Of a DNA stretch of 21,808 nucleotides, positions 16,142 through 21,808 are shown piece by piece; positions within the stretch are counted from its first letter, which is position 1, and each line of letters begins with the position of its first letter. Source of the DNA: Deltaproteobacteria bacterium (GTDB taxonomy: Bacteria > Desulfobacterota > Desulfobacteria > Desulfobacterales > C00003060); the NCBI GenBank assembly GCA_019309245.1, contig JAFDGP010000013.1:1-21808 (forward strand), written 5' to 3'. A program made the translations under genes and the position numbers. The notes beneath the pieces were generated by a model that saw only the letters and a list, made by a program, of their open reading frames with translations, was not told the origin of the DNA and searched no databases.

Positions 16142-16354
16142 TTGAAAAATAGAATAAGCGTTTGGGAGCAGGCAGAGAATGTAATCTCTGAGTTTTTGGA
16201 AAACCATCCGGCCGAGCCAGTCGATTTAGGCGCGCTGATACGTCAACTTGAGGCAGGCAGTGCCGACATGTCGCGTGAGGAGGCGATTATTCGCTTTTTG
16301 TGGGAACTGGGCAGGCAGACACGGGAGGCGGCACAATACCCTGAGGTTACATAA
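16142..16354 (+). CDS. Small uncharacterised protein, 70 aa
   Basis: 70 residues from a TTG at 16142, chosen because AAGGAG (16127-16132) sits 9 nt upstream, a clear ribosome binding site. I do not recognise the family. The sequence is acidic and amphipathic, with no cysteines, no signal peptide and no membrane segment. It is predicted to be mostly helical ('ENVISEFLENHPAEPV' and 'SREEAIIRFLWELGRQ'). It lies 29 bp after the GT4 gene and looks like the last gene of that transcript, before the repeat-rich gap. A role as a small regulator or adaptor is possible but cannot be supported. It could also be a chance frame, but the ribosome binding site and amino-acid make-up favour a real gene. Confidence 0.62.
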   Translation: MKNRISVWEQAENVISEFLENHPAEPVDLGALIRQLEAGSADMSREEAIIRFLWELGRQTREAAQYPEVT

Positions 16355-16671
16355 GATGCCGGATGTGTGCTTTTGAGGACTGTCGGCCATGTTGTTTATG
16401 CAACATTAGCACCTGATACCAAGGCCTCGTCCTCGGACTCACTTATGAAAGAGACTCTGACATTAAAAGCCTTGATTTTAACCCGGACGAGCCAGAACCA
16501 AAAAAATTTATCACGAAAACACGAAAGGACGAAAATACGAAAGCTTCAATGTCTTTTGTTTCGTGCTTTCAATCTTTCGTGCTTTCGTGATTATCTTTTA
16601 AAGTTTTTTGTCCCAAAATTTGAATCGAGTTTCTTAAGAAGGTAAACAAAGATGCAGGAGAACCCCATAGC
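16355..16671. other. 317-bp gene-free stretch with repeats
   Basis: No supported gene. It contains a 6-bp-stem hairpin at 16389-16406 (ATGTTG/CAACAT) without a following T-tract, and the long inverted repeat at 16508-16594. A frame of 92 codons (16367-16645) runs through the repeat, begins with a non-ATG codon and has biased low-complexity content, so it is not called. A tiny frame at 16652-16675 precedes the GT9 start. Confidence 0.6.
16501..16594. repeat. Dispersed 'acgaaa'-type repeat with hairpin arms, full copy
   Basis: The left arm at 16508-16542 and the right arm at 16559-16593 are reverse complements at about 28 of 35 positions, with a 16-base loop. Both are built from repeated 'cacgaaa' units. 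The left half with its A-tract (16501-16543) recurs at 18438-18480 with about 36 of 43 identical bases, in the same orientation. This resembles short dispersed repeats I associate with intergenic regions of Desulfobacterota genomes, often near accessory genes; that association is recollection, not a search. It could fold into a strong RNA hairpin between the orphan gene and the GT9 gene. Confidence 0.75.
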
Positions 16672-18408
16672 ATGAAAATTCTATTGATCCAGATTCTCAG
16701 ATTGGGTGATGCGGTTCAAGGAACGATTGTGTTGAAGCAAATCAAGGACAGTTTCCCTGACGCGGAAATTCATGTGCTGACTACGGGCATAGGGGCATCG
16801 GTATTTGAAAGTGAGCCGGAGGTCGACCGGGTATACGTTCTTCACAAAGAGACGATCGCTGGAATGCTTTTTCAGCCGGTGGCGCACGGCATCCGGCAGG
16901 CCCTGCACATGTTGCGACGCGACATTGAAGAGATCGTTGAGCAGCATTGGGACTGGGTGATCAATTTCAGTTTTTGCATGCCCTCTGCTTTGTTGGCATA
17001 TCTGACCGGCGGCATACACTGCTCGGGATTTACTGTGATGAGGAATCGACGGTATGTGAGTCGGGAGAAATGGTTCGCCTATGCCATTGCGGCATTTGTG
17101 CATCGAGGCTACAGCCTGTTTAACTGGGTGGACATCAACCGGGGCATCGTGGGGCTACTGGCAGAGACCAAAGTGGACGGTCTGTCCGTGGATGCCAGCC
17201 GGCTGGATGCCAGCCGCCGAGAACTGGCAAGCCGGGGAGTAGGTGGGACACGGACCGTCGGGATTCATCCGGGCGCGAGCGGGGAATACAAGAGATGGCC
17301 AGTAAAAAACTTTGCTGAACTGACCCGCATTTTGGTGCAAAAATATGACTGTGATGTATTGGTGTTCGGTGACGATACGGATATCCGTCGAGCGCAACAT
17401 ATTCAAGCCAAGGCGGGAGATCGGGTTGTGAACCTCGCGGGCAAGACCACCATCTCAGACCTGGCGGCTTATATGAGCTTGTGCTCGGTGGTGGTTTGTA
17501 ACGATAGTGGTGCCATGCACGTGGCCTCTGCTGTAGGGACATCGGTGATCGGACTTTTTTTCAGCACGCATTTTGTCGAAACAGGTCCGTGCCGCGAAAA
17601 ACAGGTTGCCGTTTATCCACGCCTGGACTGTTTTCCTTGCAAAAGTACGCGGGCGTGCCTCGACAACAGATGCCTTGGATGCATCCCCGTCGAAGAGGTT
17701 GCCCATCTTGTGGTTCACTATGAGAGCATTATTCAAGGTATGACTCGTGCATGTGTCGAAGGCACTCAATCAATGATCAAGGTCGACATCTCACGGCGTG
17801 ATCCGTGGGGCCTGATTGAGTGGGTGCCTTTGGAAAGGCGAGCCATTGAAACACAAGATGTCTTACGCATGATTTTAAGGCCTGCGTTGATCGGCCACTT
17901 GACCGGTGAGCCCATAGAGATTTCGCGAAAAGATTACATTGACAAACTATTGACGCTCTTTGCACCGGACGTCGATTCCAAGAGCATGAAAAAAATCGTT
18001 GGCGATTTTGTGTCGTTACTAACCGTTCTGGAGGAAACTTTGGAAGGGTGCTCTCGATTGTGCCTGGAATTTCAAAAGGAACTCCTTTCCGAAAGAGCGG
18101 ATGCAGGTGCTATCAGGGAATTGGGTCTGCGGCTGGCGGAAAAAGAACGAAGCATTGAAGAATTGGAAAAACATGATGGAGTCGGCCTGTTGTGCAAGGT
18201 GATCGAAATTGAAAGAAACAATCTGGTTGCCAAGAACATTCTGGACCTGGCGACTGCAAGCGGAAGATTGTATCGTAGTGCGCTCGACCTGATTCGTACG
18301 GCGAGACGGATCGGATTGGAGGTAGGCAAAAGATGCCAAACGGCACCGGTAAATGATGAGTTCAACAAGATGCCTCTGACGCATCAGTCACACCTGGAGA
18401 TGAGATGA
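16672..18408 (+). CDS. GT9 (ADP-heptose:LPS heptosyltransferase family) protein with long C-terminal tail
   Basis: 578 residues; ATG with AGGAG at 16656-16660. The first ~345 residues are GT9: 'MKILLIQILRLGDAVQGTIVLKQIKDSFP', the donor-site 'VGIHPGASGEYKRWPVKNFAEL', and 'VVCNDSGAMHVASAVGTSVIGLF' (N277, D278). A five-cysteine cluster follows (C320, C323, C329, C334, C337), like the cysteine motif found in many GT9 proteins of this lineage. The tail (about residues 360-578) is charged and helical with no recognised domain. GT9 enzymes add heptose or another sugar to LPS core or related acceptors. The tail suggests a specialised acceptor, possibly a protein. It lies between two copies of the dispersed repeat. 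Confidence 0.88.
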   Translation: MKILLIQILRLGDAVQGTIVLKQIKDSFPDAEIHVLTTGIGASVFESEPEVDRVYVLHKETIAGMLFQPVAHGIRQALHMLRRDIEEIVEQHWDWVINFSFCMPSALLAYLTGGIHCSGFTVMRNRRYVSREKWFAYAIAAFVHRGYSLFNWVDINRGIVGLLAETKVDGLSVDASRLDASRRELASRGVGGTRTVGIHPGASGEYKRWPVKNFAELTRILVQKYDCDVLVFGDDTDIRRAQHIQAKAGDRVVNLAGKTTISDLAAYMSLCSVVVCNDSGAMHVASAVGTSVIGLFFSTHFVETGPCREKQVAVYPRLDCFPCKSTRACLDNRCLGCIPVEEVAHLVVHYESIIQGMTRACVEGTQSMIKVDISRRDPWGLIEWVPLERRAIETQDVLRMILRPALIGHLTGEPIEISRKDYIDKLLTLFAPDVDSKSMKKIVGDFVSLLTVLEETLEGCSRLCLEFQKELLSERADAGAIRELGLRLAEKERSIEELEKHDGVGLLCKVIEIERNNLVAKNILDLATASGRLYRSALDLIRTARRIGLEVGKRCQTAPVNDEFNKMPLTHQSHLEMR

Positions 18409-18437
18409 TCTCCCCGGCACACTGATTCAGACAAGAC

Positions 18438-18480
18438 AAAAAAATTATCACGAAAACGCGAAAAAATAAAAACACGAAAG
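18438..18480. repeat. Half copy of the dispersed 'acgaaa'-type repeat
   Basis: Matches 16501-16543 at about 36 of 43 bases and lacks the right hairpin arm. It ends 10 nt before the ATG of the second GT9 gene, and its terminal ACGAAAG may overlap the region where a ribosome binding site would be. The two copies form direct repeats around the first GT9 gene. Confidence 0.7.
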
Positions 18481-18490
18481 TTTTTTGGAC

Positions 18491-20281
18491 ATGAATGACG
18501 AGATCCAGGAATCCATCGCCGATGTATATCGGAAAAGGCAAAGCGGGGAGGCGCTTTCCCGGCAGGAATATTGTTTACTTTTGTTGGATACGCTCTCAGA
18601 CCCCAGACCGTTTATGTCTCCACACTGGCGCGGGCGTTATGGCGGCGTTCGTTTTTGGACACGGCCTGCTCCCAAAGAGACCCCGAAAAGAATCCTGGTA
18701 CTCCAGTGGCCTTCCGCGCTGGGTGATGCAGCCATGTGTTCCGAGTTTTTCTCGGGCCTTCGGACAAGGTATCCATCGGCGGAGATTTCATGTCTGACGG
18801 GTCGGGCGGGTGCGGAGATGCACCGAATAAATCCTGTGATCGACGTGGTGATCGAGAATCCGCTAGACCGTTTGTTGGGGGACGTTTTTCAGGGCCGGGA
18901 TATAAGAACTCAGCCGGTATTCGATGAGGTTGAAAGGACTGCATTGGTATTGGCAGACCATGCATGGGATTTGTTGATCAACCTGCAGGTGGTGCCGGTG
19001 TCAGCGGCATTGGCCCGGTTGATCCGGCCGCTTGAAACCATCGGCATGACTCTTGGTGATGATGGGGTGCCAGAGATTTTGGGCAATGTCTGGTCCGCAT
19101 ATTTGTTCGGGGTATCAGGCAATTTACTTCGAGATCACAATACCATCCACCGGCGTGAGATATTCTGCAGAATGATTGATTGCAGCACGGCCACGACACC
19201 GCCATTTCGGCCCAGAATATCGAATCAAGCCGTTGGCAGGGTACAGGCACTGTTCGATGCGCATGTCATAGAAGACACTGATTTTGTGGTCGGGCTGGCG
19301 CCCCTTTCTACATGGCCCTCAAAAATCTGGCACCGTTATCATGACCTCGCAGATCGGTTGGCGAAGGACTTGGGCGCAAAGGTTATCCTATTTGGTGCCG
19401 GGCATGAAGAAAAAGCTCTTCGGGACATCGCAAAAAAAGCTCGGTCACGGGTTGTTGTCGCAGCCGGGCTTCCCATTGAAGCGTTGATGGCCGCCTTATG
19501 TGGATGCGATTTGGTGATTGGGAACGATACGGGCCCGTTGCATATAGCTTGTGCCTTGAGGAAAAAGGTAGTCGGGATCTATGGTCCGACGGATATTTAT
19601 GAAGTCGGTCCCCTGGGAGAGGATTGGGTGGCACTTCAATGGCAATGCTGCAAAGAGTGTTTCAGCCCTGAGTGTCACAAAGACATGACCTGTATGAAGG
19701 CCGTGGGTGTCGATGATGTGATGCGGGCGGTGGTAACACTGTTGACTGAAAAGCCCGAGATCCGAAACTCGAGAACATCTCCACAGGTCCGGGTTTGGAC
19801 ATCCGGGACAGGGGACGAGAAAAAAAAGGATGCACAGGAAGTCGCCTGCCGGCTATACTTTGAGCACGTTGCAGATTCCGGAGCATTCGAGGTGCAGAAA
19901 ACGATTGGGAGCTGGGACGCGGATACCGAGTCCACGGAAACAGTACTGGCGGCATGCCTTGAATTTAAGCACATGCTTGAAGACTTGATTAGATCCCGGG
20001 CAGGTGGGCAGCAAAGCGACATTGATGGTTTGCTCCAACTTACCGTGGGCCGTGCAGCCGTTTTAAGAGTTATTCGACAGGGCTCCTGGAAGAATTACTG
20101 CGCGAAAATCCTGGAAGACGTCAAGCGACTTTGTCTGATCCTTGAACAGGAGTTGATCGACCGCCGGAAGGAGATGAGGGAAACTGTGCCGGGACCATTG
20201 ATGCGCCGTGGAAGTCTCCCAGGGGTCGCGGAGCTGCTGGATGGCGGAAAGGCCCTCGGCCGGCAGGGAGTATTACGGTAA
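18491..20281 (+). CDS. Second GT9 family protein with N-terminal extension and C-terminal tail
   Basis: 596 residues from ATG 18491; TTG 18485 is also in frame. About 65 residues precede the GT9 core, which opens with 'RILVLQWPSALGDAAMCSEFFSGLRTRYPSAEI'. The donor-side motif is 'VGLAPLSTWPSKIWHRYHDLADRL', then 'VIGNDTGPLHIACALRKKVVGIYGPT' (N345, D346) and a cysteine cluster 'CCKECFSPECHKDMTCM' typical of GT9 proteins in this lineage. The tail from ~residue 415 on is charged and helical. A segment 'LAACLEFKHMLEDLIRSRAG' loosely recalls 'CLEFQKELLSERADAG' in the first GT9 tail, so the tails may be related. It should add a heptose or similar sugar. Its stop (TAA) overlaps the next ATG by one base (TAATG). 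Confidence 0.87.
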   Translation: MNDEIQESIADVYRKRQSGEALSRQEYCLLLLDTLSDPRPFMSPHWRGRYGGVRFWTRPAPKETPKRILVLQWPSALGDAAMCSEFFSGLRTRYPSAEISCLTGRAGAEMHRINPVIDVVIENPLDRLLGDVFQGRDIRTQPVFDEVERTALVLADHAWDLLINLQVVPVSAALARLIRPLETIGMTLGDDGVPEILGNVWSAYLFGVSGNLLRDHNTIHRREIFCRMIDCSTATTPPFRPRISNQAVGRVQALFDAHVIEDTDFVVGLAPLSTWPSKIWHRYHDLADRLAKDLGAKVILFGAGHEEKALRDIAKKARSRVVVAAGLPIEALMAALCGCDLVIGNDTGPLHIACALRKKVVGIYGPTDIYEVGPLGEDWVALQWQCCKECFSPECHKDMTCMKAVGVDDVMRAVVTLLTEKPEIRNSRTSPQVRVWTSGTGDEKKKDAQEVACRLYFEHVADSGAFEVQKTIGSWDADTESTETVLAACLEFKHMLEDLIRSRAGGQQSDIDGLLQLTVGRAAVLRVIRQGSWKNYCAKILEDVKRLCLILEQELIDRRKEMRETVPGPLMRRGSLPGVAELLDGGKALGRQGVLR

Positions 20282-21808
20282 TGCCGGAAGACGAACTGAC
20301 TATTGTTCAAGTGGCGCCCATTGCCAGTATGGCCAGCAAGGGATCGGGCGACTACATTTACAGAATCGGACAGCCATCTGCCGCCATGGGGCGGTTGCCT
20401 GGAGTCAGGGTGATCAATGTCAGCCATGTTTCACCTTATCTAAAACAGCTTTGTCTGGCTGCTGATGTGTTGGTGCTCCATCTGCTCGGCGAGGTGGACC
20501 TGTTGCCGGTTGTGGCTGAAAGAAAACGTCTTGGACTGCCGACGGTATATGAAATTTCGGACAACTTTATGGCCTTTCCGAAAAGCGCGAGCATCCGCGA
20601 GTGGTTTCAAGATCCCATGAATCTGGCCACCGCATTTCAACTGATTCAGATGGCCGATGCCATCCAGGGGGTCAGCGATGTCCTGTTGCGGCAATTCAAT
20701 TTCTTGCATCACGACTTCGTGGTATTCGAAAATCATGTGACCCATACCAGAGAAAAAAAGCCGAGCCAAAATGGGGTCGTCAAGATTGGATGGGGCGGCT
20801 CAGTGGGCCATACGGACGATGTGGCGTATGTGGCACCTGTGATCAAGGCGTTGTGCAGGACGAAGCCACAGGTCCGTTTTTATTTTATGGGAAGCAAAAC
20901 CCAATTTGAAGAAACGTTCGGTGGGAGCCATTCAGAACAATTCTCATACGTTCCTCCCGGCTCTATGGAGAGATACTACGAGTTTGTACAGGGGTTGGAC
21001 CTCGGCCTTGCCCCGATGTTGGAGACGCCATACAATGTGTGTCGTTCCGATGTGAAGTTTGTTGAGTATGCATCCTGCGGGGTTGTTCCCGTGCTTTCTT
21101 CGATTGCTCCCTATCAGAAACATGTCAGGGACGGCGAAAATGCCTTATTGTTCAAGGACCGCCGGTCATTGGCACAGGTTCTGGAAAGGCTGACCACTGA
21201 TCCCGGCCTAATTGGGGCAGTGTCCCAAGGTGCCGTTGAATATGTTGGGAAAGAACGCATTGAAAGCGACCATGCAATCGACCGGGTGACTTTCTACCAG
21301 AGCTTTATGACCCGGCGTTCTAGGAACCCATTGCCGTTTGATCTGCTTCAGAGGATTTCGACAGACCTATCGGTGTCCGGGGTGAGCGAGACAGACGCGG
21401 AACACAAGGTGCTTGAAGGATTTTATGCCGAGGCAAACGGTCGTGCAGATCTTGCGCGCAGGATTTGGGAAGAGGCGGCACGCGGTTTTCCTGGATATGC
21501 TTTTCCCTGGATTTGTTTGGGGCGAAGCCTGTTGGTGGAAGGCGATCTGAAAGGGCTGGACTATCTGCAGAAAGGCCTGGCTTGTGAGCCACGGAGCCTC
21601 CGGGCGAGGTTGCTTTTTGGACAGGCATTCAGTCAATCCGATGCGCGTCGACCGGAAAAGGAGTTTCGAAAGGCCCTGCGTGTGTTTTCGGACTTTGCGC
21701 CTGCCTGGAAGGAGTTGGGTCTGTTGGAGAAACGTCGCGGCAAGATCCAGGTATCGGCACATTTGATGAATAAGGCTTTGGAGGTAAACCCATTTTACGC
21801 TGATGCTG
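20281..21808 (+). CDS. GT4-like glycosyltransferase with C-terminal TPR domain, 3' end outside window
   Basis: The ATG at 20281 overlaps the preceding stop (TAATG), and AGGGAG (20265-20270) sits 10 nt upstream. The frame is open for 509 codons to the right edge. The N-terminal half has 'VYEISDNFMAFP', 'VVKIGWGGSVGHTDDVAYVAPVIKAL', 'YFMGSKTQFEE', 'QGLDLGLAPMLETPYNVCRSDVKFVEYASCGVVPVLSSIAPYQ' and 'VRDGENALLF': a GT-B fold of the GT4 type in which the D-x-K-F-x-E-Y segment occupies the usual E-x7-E position. From ~residue 380 a series of about three TPR-like units follows ('AWKELGLLEKRRGK', 'MNKALEVNPFYADA'). It probably cooperates with the two GT9 proteins. The TPR part could recruit protein acceptors or partner enzymes. 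Confidence 0.87.
   Translation, partial: MPEDELTIVQVAPIASMASKGSGDYIYRIGQPSAAMGRLPGVRVINVSHVSPYLKQLCLAADVLVLHLLGEVDLLPVVAERKRLGLPTVYEISDNFMAFPKSASIREWFQDPMNLATAFQLIQMADAIQGVSDVLLRQFNFLHHDFVVFENHVTHTREKKPSQNGVVKIGWGGSVGHTDDVAYVAPVIKALCRTKPQVRFYFMGSKTQFEETFGGSHSEQFSYVPPGSMERYYEFVQGLDLGLAPMLETPYNVCRSDVKFVEYASCGVVPVLSSIAPYQKHVRDGENALLFKDRRSLAQVLERLTTDPGLIGAVSQGAVEYVGKERIESDHAIDRVTFYQSFMTRRSRNPLPFDLLQRISTDLSVSGVSETDAEHKVLEGFYAEANGRADLARRIWEEAARGFPGYAFPWICLGRSLLVEGDLKGLDYLQKGLACEPRSLRARLLFGQAFSQSDARRPEKEFRKALRVFSDFAPAWKELGLLEKRRGKIQVSAHLMNKALEVNPFYADA

Noticed and set aside
16389..16406. Short hairpin ATGTTG/CAACAT as terminator
   Set aside because: Six AT-rich base pairs without a following run of T; too weak.
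16508..16594. Possible CRISPR or intrinsic terminator
   Set aside because: There are no regularly spaced unique spacers, and no T-tract follows the hairpin; it is a dispersed inverted repeat.
16367..16645. 92-codon open frame in the gap before the first GT9 gene
   Set aside because: It starts at a non-ATG codon without a ribosome binding site, crosses the hairpin repeat and has biased low-complexity content.

Overview
The window reads as one continuous glycan-modification and glycosyltransferase island. Eighteen genes are supported, all on the + strand and tightly packed. No tRNA, rRNA, CRISPR array, transposase or integrase is visible. The gene content (B12-type and SPASM radical SAM enzymes, PAPS-dependent sulfotransferases, GT9 proteins with the cysteine cluster between the nucleotide-sugar domain and tail) and the short dispersed 'cacgaaaacacgaaa'-type repeats suggest an anaerobic Gram-negative bacterium, most likely a Desulfobacterota/deltaproteobacterium. 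That assignment is inference from style and family content; no taxonomic marker is present.

Left block (1-5972): a B12-binding-type radical SAM protein whose start lies outside the window, a GT2 and a GT4 glycosyltransferase, then two adjacent but dissimilar radical SAM/SPASM proteins. Middle block (6093-12628), separated from the left block by an AT-rich 120-bp gap holding a long imperfect inverted repeat: a Sulfotransfer_3-type sulfotransferase, a class I methyltransferase, a diverged GT4-like protein, two further methyltransferases, and a large polytopic GT-C-like membrane protein with a TPR tail. Right block (12785-16354): a classical PF00685-type sulfotransferase, a methyltransferase with a long N-terminal region, a GT4 glycosyltransferase and an orphan 70-residue protein. 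Far-right block (16672 to the right edge): two successive GT9 (heptosyltransferase-family) proteins, each with a roughly 200-residue C-terminal tail, and a GT4-like protein with C-terminal TPRs that runs off the right edge. A 36-bp-arm hairpin repeat lies before the first GT9, and a half copy lies just before the second.

Taken together, the genes suggest assembly of a surface glycan (exopolysaccharide, O-antigen or glycoprotein glycan) that is decorated with sulfate (two sulfotransferases) and methyl groups (four methyltransferases), and possibly chemically altered by radical SAM chemistry. Sugar-nucleotide synthesis genes, flippase, Wzy or ABC exporter, priming transferase and PAPS synthesis genes are all absent from the window and must be elsewhere. 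The exact product and the carrier (lipid or protein) cannot be read from this sequence.
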